Source of the DNA: G965116155 sp965116155
GTDB lineage: Bacteria > Bdellovibrionota > Bdellovibrionia > Bdellovibrionales > UBA1609
Direction of reading: 5' to 3'
Length of the DNA stretch: 64,000 nucleotides
Assembly (NCBI GenBank): GCA_965116155.1
Contig: OZ220488.1
Coordinates: forward strand, 1,488,001 to 1,552,000
Below, piece by piece: positions 43,412 through 51,624 of the stretch. A model generated the notes under the pieces. That model was not told where the DNA came from and did no database searches. It saw only the letters and a program-made list of their open reading frames with translations. A program made the position numbers and the translations under genes. Positions within the stretch are counted from its first letter, which is position 1; each line of letters opens with the position of its first letter.

Positions 43412-44012
43412 AGTGTTAGCCCAATATTCTGGGATTAAGCGCTCGAGGCAAGAGCAGCACCCTGTAAGGGTGCGACCTATGAAGCTACTATGAGCCTGTA
43501 GCCTTGTGCGGTCTTTAGGCACAAGGTGACCAGATTGTCGCCAAAGCCTCGTGCGTTGAGTAAACACAAAGTTAAAGGACTAATAAAATTCTCTGGGATA
43601 AAGCGGCGGCACACTGATAGCCCCAACGGGGCGGCCATCAGGGTGCCAAGCGTCCCGCAGAGAATTTTATGGGCTATACGGTATCTATGAGCCTGTAGCC
43701 TTGTGCGGTCTTTAGGCACAAGGTGACCAGATTGTCGCCAAAGCCTCGTGCGTTGAGTAAACACAAAGTTAAAGGACTAATAAAATTCTCTGGGATAAAG
43801 CGGCGGCACACTGATAGCCCCAACGGGGCGGCCATCAGGGTGCCAAGCGTCCCGCAGAGAATTTTATGGGCTATACGGTATCTATGAGCCTGTAGCCTTG
43901 TGCGGTCTTTAGGCACAAGGTGACCAGATTGTCGCCAAAGCCTCGTGCGTTGAGTAAACCCTACAAACCCCTTGTCCTTGTATGGTCTGGGTAGTTATAT
44001 GGTTTAGCGAAA
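43409..44012. repeat. Hairpin elements including a 197-bp tandem duplication
   Basis: From the lipoprotein stop: head AATTAGAGTGTTAGCCCAAT, then a shortened unit. From 43561 a 197-bp unit is present twice without visible difference (43561-43757 and 43758-43954): start TAAACACAAAGTTAAAGGAC, arms TAAAATTCTCTG/CAGAGAATTTTA, inner hairpin, joint GGGCTATACGGTATCTATGA, second hairpin CCTTGTGC/GCACAAGG, tail. The last 50 bp before the ankyrin gene contain nothing recognisable. Confidence 0.9.
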
Positions 44013-45263
44013 ATGAGAAAACTTTTAATCGCTTTTTTGGCTTTAGTTCTGTGCTCGTACGTTTGGGCTGAGGGGGTAGGGTATGAAGGGATTGGTAAAG
44101 GCACGCGCGATGACTATTATTGGGGCAAGCCCCAAGCAGCTAGCGATCCAATAAACTTGCCGGATTCTGTTAAAAATATGCTGGATGAGGAGGTTTTGAC
44201 AGGCGCTATGCTGCCTCTTTTTTGGGCCATTAAACACAAAGATTACGCTCTTGTAAAAACTTTGTTAAACCACAAAATAGACATCAATGCTCAAGATGCC
44301 CAGGGCCGCACGGCTCTTATGCAGGCGGTGCAAATGCCTAACTATGCAGATATTGAAACTTTGTTGGGCCATGTCGGCGTTGATATTAACCAAACAGACG
44401 ACTATGGCAAAACGGCTCTTTTTTGGGCTGCGCAAAGGGGCCGGCTGCACTTTGTGAAAACTTTATTAAATAGTGGCATTGATGTTAACGCCAAAGACAA
44501 AGGTGGCGATACAGCGCTTATTTGGGCTGCGTATTACGGGCATGAAGAGTCTGTGCAAGCTCTTTTGTCTCATGAAGATATTGATGTTAACGCCAAGGAC
44601 GATGCTGGCGATACAGCGCTTAGTTGGGCGGCGTATAACGGGCATGAAGAATCTGTGCAGGCCCTTTTGGCTCATGAAGATATTGATGTTAATGCCAAGG
44701 ACAAAGATGGCAATACAGCGCTTATTTGGGCTGCGCGCAGAGGGGGTGAAGAATCTGTGCAAGCTCTTTTAGCTCATGAAGATATTGATGTTAATGCTAA
44801 GGGCGAATATGGCTATACAGCTCTTATTGGGGCTGCGTATTACGGGCATGAAGAATCTGTGCAAGCTCTTTTAGCGCGTAAAGATATTGATGTTAATGCC
44901 AAGGACGATGCTGGCGATACAGCGCTTATTAGGGCTGCGTATTACGGGTATGAAGAATCTGTGCAGGCGCTTTTAGCGCGTAAAGATACTGATGTTAACG
45001 CCAAGGACGATGCTGGCTATACAGCTCTTATTGGGGCTGCGTATTACGGGCATGAAGAATCTGTGCAAGCTCTTTTAGCCCATGAAGATATTGATATTAA
45101 TGCCAAGGACAACGATGGCGAGACAGCTCTTGAGAGGGCGAAAAGCAAAGAAATTTCAGAGGCAATACACCTTGCCCTACAAGCCAGGGGCTTACAAGCT
45201 CATGCCGAATCATCGTGCGTAATCTTATTAAAGAGTATTAAAGAAATATGGTCTTCTCTCTGA
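44013..45263 (+). CDS. Secreted ankyrin-repeat protein (ten repeats)
   Basis: A 416-residue protein with a signal peptide (MRKLLIAFLALVLCSYVWAEG) and no lipobox, followed by ten ankyrin repeats from about residue 68 to 385. Repeats 4-9 are nearly identical 34-residue units of the type DVNAKDDAGDTALIWAAYYG followed by HEESVQALL; the DNA is a tandem array of 102-bp units (about 44480-45110), a sign of recent expansion and probable length variation. Exported ankyrin proteins often bind host or surface partners (family knowledge; no partner can be named). The ribosome site is weak. The TGA stop abuts a repeat fragment (GTGCGCCGCTTTAACTCGAT). Confidence 0.85.
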   Translation: MRKLLIAFLALVLCSYVWAEGVGYEGIGKGTRDDYYWGKPQAASDPINLPDSVKNMLDEEVLTGAMLPLFWAIKHKDYALVKTLLNHKIDINAQDAQGRTALMQAVQMPNYADIETLLGHVGVDINQTDDYGKTALFWAAQRGRLHFVKTLLNSGIDVNAKDKGGDTALIWAAYYGHEESVQALLSHEDIDVNAKDDAGDTALSWAAYNGHEESVQALLAHEDIDVNAKDKDGNTALIWAARRGGEESVQALLAHEDIDVNAKGEYGYTALIGAAYYGHEESVQALLARKDIDVNAKDDAGDTALIRAAYYGYEESVQALLARKDTDVNAKDDAGYTALIGAAYYGHEESVQALLAHEDIDINAKDNDGETALERAKSKEISEAIHLALQARGLQAHAESSCVILLKSIKEIWSSL

Positions 45264-45524
45264 GTGCGCCGCTTTAACTCGATTTACAGGGCCATAAATA
45301 GCTGTCTAGCGCGCAATATTACCTTGAAGCCTACGTTTGCCATCTTGGCTAATGCCCTATGGGCAGCCAAGATGGCTGCACTCTCAGGTTCAAGGGTAAC
45401 ATTGCTGGCGCTTTTATGCTTACGCCAGCTGCATAGACCGCCAAAACACCTTGTTATTCCGCTTGCCTGCAGCACATAAAGGTGCTTAAGCAGGCGGCAC
45501 TTCATACAAGAGGTGTTTTGGCTA
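45264..45524. repeat. Repeat fragments and two minus-strand hairpin elements
   Basis: 45264-45295 repeats a fragment seen at 40161-40192 (GTGCGCCGCTTTAACTCGAT). A minus-strand unit lies at about 45300-45425, with arms GCAATATTACCTTGAA/TTCAAGGGTAACATTGC. Another starts at the transporter stop, with arms GCCAAAACACC(TCTTG) pairing across 45437-45519. Confidence 0.75.
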
Positions 45525-46856
45525 GTCTGTAATTTTCTTCCATGGGGCAACGACACTAAGTAAAAGCATGCCAGGCAAGGCCATAAAAAAGCACAAAATA
45601 AAAAACCTCGTCCACCCGAGCCCACCGAAGTTGCCGATCCAGCTAAAAGCTTGCCAAAAGCTCTCAGGAGCCAGCTTAGACCAGTCCCACCCATCTACCA
45701 AAAAGCCCGTAGACATACTGGCGGCATTGCGCGGCAAGGCCATAATGCTGGTAAGCAGCGCCATTTGCGTGGCAGTGAAGTTTTTGTTTGTACTGCGCGC
45801 CATAAAGGCCAACAGAGCCGCAGAGCCCAAGCCCGCAGCAAAATACTCCCCCATAACCACAACACCCAAAACCCACAACTGCGGCACGGTGCTCAGCCAT
45901 GCAAAACCCAAAATGGTCAGCATTTGCACAAAGCCAAACACCCACAAGGATTTATTAATCCCCAGGCGCAGCATCATAAGCCCCCCCACAAAACCGCCCG
46001 AAAGCACACTAGCCACGCTGACCAGTTTTACAATGCTGCCGATATGGGTCTTAGTAAAACCCATATCCAGAAAAAAAGGCGTCTGCAGGGCCGTTGCCAT
46101 GTTGTCACCCAGTTTATAAAGCATAATAAAAAACAAAACCCCCAATGCCCCCCCAAAAGCTCCGCGGGCCTGGCCGTGCTTGTGCCCAAAAAAATCCCTA
46201 AAAGGCTCCACAATAGCCGCCAAAAGGCTGCCTGGCACCTTTACCCCTTGGGTGATTTCTTTAATCAACAAACTATGCAGCACACCTATGCCCATAAAAA
46301 GAGCCATCACCATATGCGTTTGAGACCAGCTGATGTGGTCTGCTAGCACTAGCCCCAGCCCGCCGGGCACAAAGCCTGCTACTCTATAGGCATTGGCATA
46401 AAAGCTGTTCCCCAAGCCGAGCTCGTTGTCTGGTAGCAGCTCGCGCCTGTAAGCATCGAGGGCAATGTCCTGTATGGCCGACCAGAGGGTCACTAAGGTC
46501 ACAGCTGCGGCGATAAAACGTATATCTCCTGTGGGGTCAAGGCTTGCGCAGCCCAGCATGCCGGCAATGCAGCCCATTTGCGCTATAAGCATCCAGCTGC
46601 GTCTGCGCCCTAGAGGCGAAAGCCTATACCGATCGCATAGGGGCGCAATTAAAAACTTAAAACTCCAAAAAATTCCTAAGCCCGTTACGAGCGAAATCGC
46701 CTGCAAACTTGCGCCCTCATCCCGCATCCAGGCAGGTACAAACTGATAAAAATAATAAAGCGGCAAGCCAGCCGAAAAGCCATTAACAGCACACACCAGC
46801 ATGCGGCGTAGCGATTGGGGCTCGAGGTGGAGTTTTTTTAAAAGATTTTGGCCCAT
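45522..46856 (-). CDS. AmpG-like muropeptide MFS transporter
   Basis: A 444-residue major facilitator with about twelve membrane segments. ATG 46856 has GGGA 6 nt upstream; a TTG five codons earlier is weaker. The start resembles AmpG: MLVCAVNGFSAGLPLYYF, then WSFKFLIAPLCDRYRL and the motif WSAIQDIALDAYRRELL, which is characteristic of AmpG-type permeases taking anhydro-muropeptides into the cytoplasm for cell-wall recycling. The C-terminus (MALPRNAASMSTGFLVDGWDW) fits too. The stop TAG is part of ACTAGCCAAAACACC, a hairpin element head. Confidence 0.85.
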   Translation of the reverse strand: MGQNLLKKLHLEPQSLRRMLVCAVNGFSAGLPLYYFYQFVPAWMRDEGASLQAISLVTGLGIFWSFKFLIAPLCDRYRLSPLGRRRSWMLIAQMGCIAGMLGCASLDPTGDIRFIAAAVTLVTLWSAIQDIALDAYRRELLPDNELGLGNSFYANAYRVAGFVPGGLGLVLADHISWSQTHMVMALFMGIGVLHSLLIKEITQGVKVPGSLLAAIVEPFRDFFGHKHGQARGAFGGALGVLFFIMLYKLGDNMATALQTPFFLDMGFTKTHIGSIVKLVSVASVLSGGFVGGLMMLRLGINKSLWVFGFVQMLTILGFAWLSTVPQLWVLGVVVMGEYFAAGLGSAALLAFMARSTNKNFTATQMALLTSIMALPRNAASMSTGFLVDGWDWSKLAPESFWQAFSWIGNFGGLGWTRFFILCFFMALPGMLLLSVVAPWKKITD

Positions 46857-46897
46857 TTTTTCCCAATACAACTGCGCACCCTCCTGGTTGGGCCCTT

Positions 46898-47347
46898 ATG
46901 CGGGTAGTGCCTATCTGTGTTACAAACGGGCACATGCCTTGCCAAGTTATAACCCGAGGAGCTTTTGGCCCAGGGGCTGATTTGTGGATTATGCCTGAAG
47001 AGGCGCTGTGTCCGCCCATACAGGGTATAGATTGGGAGCTCAACTTTCAACTTCGTGCCGCAGCGTGCCTTGCGGTGCCCGGCGCTCCGGTGCTCGTAAG
47101 CAGCTCAGCGGTGTTTGAGAACCGTTTTTGCTTAAAGCTGCCCTGGCAAAAAAATTGGATCTTGGAGGCTATGAAGCATATGGCGGATTTTTCTAATTAC
47201 AGTGTGCGTGTGTTTTTAGCAAAATCCATTGCGGTTGAGGATTTTTGCGCGGCCTGGCATGGAAAATCAAGGGAGCATTTGTTACAAAAGGGTCCTAAGA
47301 GGGTGCAGTTGGTGGAGGCCACGAGTTTAGAGCGCCTCTTGCTGTGA
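46898..47347 (+). CDS. Hypothetical protein
   Basis: A 149-residue protein, divergent from the AmpG-like gene by 41 bp. Not recognised. It starts MRVVPICVTNGHMPCQVITR and has no signal peptide; QLRAAACLAVPGAPVLVSSS looks like a short beta-alpha unit, and the C-terminus is basic. No ribosome site is obvious before ATG 46898. Coding potential is supported mainly by the absence of a better frame and by normal composition, so this call is weaker than its neighbours. Confidence 0.5.
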   Translation: MRVVPICVTNGHMPCQVITRGAFGPGADLWIMPEEALCPPIQGIDWELNFQLRAAACLAVPGAPVLVSSSAVFENRFCLKLPWQKNWILEAMKHMADFSNYSVRVFLAKSIAVEDFCAAWHGKSREHLLQKGPKRVQLVEATSLERLLL

Positions 47348-47441
47348 CAGTGTACTCGTTAAGATACAGTATTAAAACCCTAATGTGGCATGAGTACGCG
47401 CCAGCCGGAAGCCGGAGGACATACTTCAGTCACGACTAGAT
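47348..47441. repeat. Repeat shared with 60070-60120
   Basis: The stretch GCCAGCCGGAAGCCGGAGGA and CATACTTCAGTCACGA is nearly identical to 60084-60118. There it forms the right arm of an inverted repeat; here only one arm is present, directly upstream of the reductase gene. Confidence 0.7.
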
Positions 47442-48521
47442 ATGCCTATACACTTAAAAATCAAACAAAAAATCCAAGAAACACCCGACACGGTGTCGTT
47501 GGTGCTAGGTGTACCTGCAGAGCACCAAAAGCAGTTCCAGTACCAAGCGGGGCAGTTTGTGACTTTGCATTTGGATGTTCTGCCTGGTGGTGGGGTGCTA
47601 AAGAGGTCGTATTCTTTTTGTTCTGCGCCCTTGGTGGATGCAGACATTAAAATTAGCGTTAAAAAAATCCCCCAAGGTGTGGCGTCTGGGTTTTTAGTGG
47701 ACCAGTTACAAGAGGGTGACAATGTGCTTTCGTCGCTTCCTAAGGGGAGGTTTTTGTTGCCCAATACTAGCCGCTCGCAGTGTGTGTTTCTAGCGGCAGG
47801 TAGTGGTATTACGCCTATAGTGTCGCTTATTAAAGAGGCTTTGCGGCAAGGCAAAAACGCGGCTCTGCTTTATGGCAGCAGGGATGAGGGGAATATTATT
47901 TTTAAGCAAGAGCTCGATCAGCTTACGCAGCGGCATAAGGGGCGCATTAAAGTGGAGCATTTTTTAAGCGCGCAAAAAGGCCGTTTGCAGCAAAAGGATT
48001 TGGAGACTTTTTTTATAAAACATGCACCTCAACTAACAGAGGCAGAGTATTTTTTTTGTGGCCCCTTGGAACTTATGAAAAATGCGTGTGAGTTTTTAGC
48101 ACAGCAAGGCGTGCCCAAGGCGCAGCTGCATAGGGAGTCTTTTGGCAAACCCAACACAAAAAAAGCCCAAGCGGCTCAGGTTGCAAGCTCAGCTCCCAAA
48201 CTTTGGGTGGGCGCAGAGGCTTCTGAAGGCCCATCTGTGCATAAAATAAAAGTCACACTGGACGGCAAGGCGCATAGTTTGGAGTGCCATAGAGGTGAGA
48301 GCTTGCTGGAGGCCTGTTTGCGCGAGGGTTTGGAGGCGCCGTTTTCTTGTACTGAGGGTGCATGTATGTCTTGTTTAGCTAAGCTTACAAAAGGCAGCGT
48401 GCGCCAAAAGGATTATGGTATTTTGACTGAAGATAATATTAAGGACTTAGAATTTTTAAGCTGTTCGGCTTTTCCGGAAGAAGGCACAGGTGTGGAGTTT
48501 AGTTATGACAGTACAGAGTAA
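47442..48521 (+). CDS. Flavin/2Fe-2S oxidoreductase (PaaE/KshB-like)
   Basis: A 359-residue one-protein electron-transfer chain. Residues 1-95 form an FAD domain (RSYSFCSAP is the RxYS flavin motif), 105-225 an NAD(P) domain (AAGSGITPIVSLIKEAL, YGSRDEGNIIF, FFCGPLELM), and about 260-355 a plant-type ferredoxin with the cluster ligands C-x4-C-x2-C in CTEGACMSCLAKL and a distant Cys in LSCSAFP. This order (reductase then C-terminal ferredoxin) matches PaaE, KshB and related monooxygenase reductases. No oxygenase gene is nearby, so the partner is unknown. Followed by overlapping phosphatase and dihydroorotase genes. Confidence 0.88.
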   Translation: MPIHLKIKQKIQETPDTVSLVLGVPAEHQKQFQYQAGQFVTLHLDVLPGGGVLKRSYSFCSAPLVDADIKISVKKIPQGVASGFLVDQLQEGDNVLSSLPKGRFLLPNTSRSQCVFLAAGSGITPIVSLIKEALRQGKNAALLYGSRDEGNIIFKQELDQLTQRHKGRIKVEHFLSAQKGRLQQKDLETFFIKHAPQLTEAEYFFCGPLELMKNACEFLAQQGVPKAQLHRESFGKPNTKKAQAAQVASSAPKLWVGAEASEGPSVHKIKVTLDGKAHSLECHRGESLLEACLREGLEAPFSCTEGACMSCLAKLTKGSVRQKDYGILTEDNIKDLEFLSCSAFPEEGTGVEFSYDSTE

Positions 48522-49029
48522 GCAGAGTGTGCTTTTTATATGTTTGGGCAATATATGCCGCTCTCCTGCAGCAGAGGCGGTGTTTAGGCAAAAAATTAAA
48601 CACCAAAACTTGCAAGAGTATTATGAGGTAGACTCTTGCGGCACATCGGCTCATCACGAAGGGCAGCTGGCAGATAAGCGCATGCGTGCTGAGGGCGAAA
48701 GGCGCAAAGTGCCAGTAACAAGCATTAGCCGGCCTTTTGTGGAGGAGGATTTTAGTTGGGATCACTTAGTTGTTATGGACACCAGCAATTATCAAGATGT
48801 ACTAAACTTTGATACTCAAAAGCTCTACCAAAACAAGGTTCATAAGCTTTTGGATTTTAATCATTTAACTGCGGCCAAGTCTTTGCCTGAAAATCTGGCA
48901 GCTATAAAAGAGTCTGTACCCGATCCGTATCATCAGGGCCAGGAGGGTTTTGTTTTGGTGTGGGATTTGATCGCGCACTCAGTGGACAATTTGCTTTTGT
49001 TTTTAGAACGCATTCGGCTAAGTAGATGA
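48505..49029 (+). CDS. Low-molecular-weight protein tyrosine phosphatase
   Basis: A 174-residue cytoplasmic phosphatase. The P-loop VLFICLGNICRSPAAEAVF has the CX5R signature (Cys13, Arg19) and the acid loop VPDPYHQG carries the general-acid aspartate. ATG 48505 overlaps the end of the reductase gene by 17 bp; an ATG five codons earlier exists. It overlaps the following dihydroorotase by 4 bp (ATGA), so three genes form a tight operon. Substrate unknown; bacterial members act on tyrosine kinases of polysaccharide export or on phosphoarginine. Confidence 0.93.
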   Translation: MTVQSKQSVLFICLGNICRSPAAEAVFRQKIKHQNLQEYYEVDSCGTSAHHEGQLADKRMRAEGERRKVPVTSISRPFVEEDFSWDHLVVMDTSNYQDVLNFDTQKLYQNKVHKLLDFNHLTAAKSLPENLAAIKESVPDPYHQGQEGFVLVWDLIAHSVDNLLLFLERIRLSR

Positions 49030-50393
49030 GCGTGCCTTTGTGCGATTTACTGATTCAAGGGGGCACGATGCTACTGCCGTGCCCAGAGGGCTTGGTAGAA
49101 AGCGATGCCTTAATAGCTGTAGAGGGTTCTAAAATTGTGGGCGTGGGGGAAAGCGCGCGAGAGTTTCGTGCAAGGGAGCAGTTTTGTGCAAAGGGGCTCA
49201 TGGTTTTGCCGGGGCTTTTAGATACACAGGTGCATTTTCGTGAGCCGGGTTTAACTCACAAAGAGGACATAGAGCATGGGAGCTTGGGCGCTGTGTTGGG
49301 TGGGGTGACGGGATTTTTTGAAATGCCCAACACCCAGCCGCCTACCACAACGGCTAGGTCTCTAGAGCATAAGCTGCAGGTGGCAAAGGCTAGGTCTTAT
49401 TGTAATTATGCTTTTTTTGTGGGGGCTGCGCCTAATAATTTAGAACACTTAAAGCATCTGGAACAATTAGAGGGCGTGTGTGGGGTTAAGATTTTTATGG
49501 GTTCTAGTACGGGTAGTCTTTTGCTAGATCGTACGCAGCTTATAAAGAGAGCCTTTGAGTTGGGGCAAAAGCGGGTAGCGGTGCATGCTGAAAACGAAGC
49601 CCGCTTAAAAGAGCGCTTGGCTGTGTTTGGTAAAAAGGGCGGGGTAGGTTTGCACCCTTTGTGGCGGGACGAAGAGTGTGCCTTGCTGGCTACTAAAGAG
49701 GCTTGTGCTTTGGCAAGGGCTGCGGGTAGGGCTTTGCATGTGTTGCATGTGTCAACGGCTAAGGAGATGGAGTTTTTAAAAAAACAAAAACAACAAGACC
49801 CGCTACTTTCGGTAGAGGTTACACCGCAGCATCTTACTCTTGCGGCGCCTGAGTGTTACGAGCGCGTGCAAGCTTTGGCTCAGTGTAACCCACCCATAAG
49901 AGACAAAAGGCACCAAGAGGCTTTGTGGCAAGCGGTGCAAGAGGGTGTGGTGGATGTTTTGGGCTCTGATCATGCTCCGCATACGCTGGAAGAAAAATCT
50001 CTTCCATGGCCTAAGAGCCCTTCTGGCTTAACGGGTGTGCAGACTATGGTGCCCATTATGTTGACCCATGTGCACAATAAAAAGCTTAGTCTAAAGCGTT
50101 TGGTGGAGCTTATGTGTGTGCGTCCGTGTGCGCTTTTTGGGGTTAAACACAAAGGGCGTATTGAGGTGGGTTATGATGCGGATTTTAGTATTGTGGATTT
50201 GGGAGCCAGGCATAGGTTGAGCAATAAACATATTGTCAGCAAAAGTGGCTGGACGGCCTTTGATGGTTTTGATTGTGTGGGCGCTGTGCACAGCTGCATT
50301 GTAGGGGGCCGCGTGGTTGTGCGCGAAGGCGCCTGCGTGCTGCCCTCTCCCCCTTGGCCTGCGCCCCACACCGCACCCGTCGCCTTTTCATAA
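49026..50393 (+). CDS. pyrC: Dihydroorotase
   Basis: A class I amidohydrolase of 455 residues, closing carbamoyl-aspartate to dihydroorotate in pyrimidine synthesis. Metal and catalytic motifs: DTQVHFREPG, GVTGFFEMPNTQP, GVKIFMGSSTG (the region of the carbamylated lysine or its equivalent), VHAENEARL, LHVLHVSTAKEM, and SDHAPHTLEEK. The MPNTQPPTT and HFREPG forms fit dihydroorotase better than allantoinase. The start overlaps the phosphatase stop (ATGA). No other pyr genes lie nearby. Confidence 0.9.
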   Translation: MSVPLCDLLIQGGTMLLPCPEGLVESDALIAVEGSKIVGVGESAREFRAREQFCAKGLMVLPGLLDTQVHFREPGLTHKEDIEHGSLGAVLGGVTGFFEMPNTQPPTTTARSLEHKLQVAKARSYCNYAFFVGAAPNNLEHLKHLEQLEGVCGVKIFMGSSTGSLLLDRTQLIKRAFELGQKRVAVHAENEARLKERLAVFGKKGGVGLHPLWRDEECALLATKEACALARAAGRALHVLHVSTAKEMEFLKKQKQQDPLLSVEVTPQHLTLAAPECYERVQALAQCNPPIRDKRHQEALWQAVQEGVVDVLGSDHAPHTLEEKSLPWPKSPSGLTGVQTMVPIMLTHVHNKKLSLKRLVELMCVRPCALFGVKHKGRIEVGYDADFSIVDLGARHRLSNKHIVSKSGWTAFDGFDCVGAVHSCIVGGRVVVREGACVLPSPPWPAPHTAPVAFS

Positions 50394-50403
50394 CTGATGT
50401 GCT

Positions 50404-51168
50404 TTAATCTTTTGAAATTTCGCAAAGCCGATCTATTTCAGTAGTATAATGGGGGTAAGCGATTAACCCATAGCCTTTAATGTTGCCTTTTTTGTGCCTA
50501 AAGCGTGGCCTCATAACTTTAAAATATGTGTCATCTTTTTCTTTTATTGCACAGGCAATGCTGCCCACTACATAATCTGCGATTTGCATTAATGGATTGT
50601 CTGCTTCAAAAGAAAAACAAAGAGAGTAGTCTAATAATTTAAGCTCAACCATTTTTTCTTGAAGAGAAGCGCGGTTGCTTCGTATTTTATAATATTTTTC
50701 ACTAAAGCCTCTAGGTTCTTTGGGGCCAGGATAAGCTAGAACAATACACCCCCTAGCCTTATTTTGGCCAGAAGATTTTTCTTGCAAGAAAAACTGCAGC
50801 CTTGTAGATAAGTCATTTATAAGCTGAAAGCCCATCTTGGTAAAATCCAGATCTTTCGATCTTTCTTTGGCATAATACGCGCCCATTAAGGTCACATCAG
50901 AATCTGCAATTAGGCGCACCATTTTACTTCGAAAGCTGTTTCCATCTTCTATGTCTCTTTGTGGCTTATATCTGGGATCTTTTGGTGGGCTAAATTTTAC
51001 AGAGTCGTATGGGCTTAATTTAAATTGAGCTTTTAGTTTAAAAAAATTTTGCAGCAAGCTTTCTTCGGTAGATTTTTCAACAATAAATCCACCCCATACC
51101 AGGTTTTCTGATGGTCTTTTTGGCCGCAATGCTCGGCTGTCATCCACATAGAGAGTGTACAGGCGCAT
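50404..51168 (-). CDS. DUF3800 domain protein
   Basis: A 254-residue protein of the DUF3800 type, a putative RNase H-like nuclease family common on mobile and defence islands. The N-terminus MRLYTLYVDDSRALRP has the double aspartate, followed by WGGFIVE; the C-terminal part has NPLMQIADYVVGSIACA, the family's Q-x-AD motif. The ATG follows the stop of the upstream 128-residue gene directly (TAAATG), so the two are coupled. The local sequence is more AT-rich than its neighbours, suggesting transfer. Function in general is not established. Confidence 0.8.
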   Translation of the reverse strand: MRLYTLYVDDSRALRPKRPSENLVWGGFIVEKSTEESLLQNFFKLKAQFKLSPYDSVKFSPPKDPRYKPQRDIEDGNSFRSKMVRLIADSDVTLMGAYYAKERSKDLDFTKMGFQLINDLSTRLQFFLQEKSSGQNKARGCIVLAYPGPKEPRGFSEKYYKIRSNRASLQEKMVELKLLDYSLCFSFEADNPLMQIADYVVGSIACAIKEKDDTYFKVMRPRFRHKKGNIKGYGLIAYPHYTTEIDRLCEISKD

Positions 51169-51555
51169 TTAAGGTATCATTAAGCCCACAGGGTTTTTAT
51201 CTGCCCATTCTTTTTTGGGCTCCAGCTCAAAGCCTGTGTCCTCTAGAGACACAGGCTTTAAGGGAGGCTCTGGCAGCGCTGCAAAGTCTTTGGTGGGCTG
51301 TTTTGTTTTAGGAAACACAGGGTGGCATGTGCCATTGGCGCTCGATAAAAAGCCAACGCACCTCCCGTTTAAATCTCGTAATACCCCGTCACTATCCAAC
51401 CAACCTCTTTGGTTACCGTTAAAATCATATGCGCGGCCTTTCTCTATATATCCGGCGTAAAACTTACGCTCACATGGGGCAAGGTATTCATCTCGCACAA
51501 TCCGCAGAGATGGCTTACCATTTTTATCAAAAATTACGTCTTTTAAGTTGTCCAT
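51169..51555 (-). CDS. Small beta-repeat protein paired with DUF3800 gene
   Basis: A 128-residue protein with repeated short beta units (FYAGYIEKGRAYDFNGNQRG, WLDSDGVLRDLNGRCVGF), which resembles the '4-fold beta flower' domain; I make that link from memory of the pattern only. A proline-rich tail follows (EPPLKPVSLEDTGFELEPKK). No signal peptide. First gene of a two-gene unit with the DUF3800 gene. It could be its partner, inhibitor or recognition subunit (inference). Confidence 0.6.
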   Translation of the reverse strand: MDNLKDVIFDKNGKPSLRIVRDEYLAPCERKFYAGYIEKGRAYDFNGNQRGWLDSDGVLRDLNGRCVGFLSSANGTCHPVFPKTKQPTKDFAALPEPPLKPVSLEDTGFELEPKKEWADKNPVGLMIP

Positions 51556-51624
51556 GGAAAACCATTCTACAGGCGCCTTCGCATATGGTCAAATTAGGTG
51601 TTTCATGTTGTGTCAGTTGTGTGG

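Noticed and set aside
43477..43916. Open frames of 80-95 codons on the minus strand
   Set aside because: They lie in the exact 197-bp duplication and contain its hairpins; not genes.
45568..46346. Long plus-strand open frames antisense to the AmpG-like gene
   Set aside because: The minus strand encodes a convincing 12-helix transporter; these frames are its shadows.
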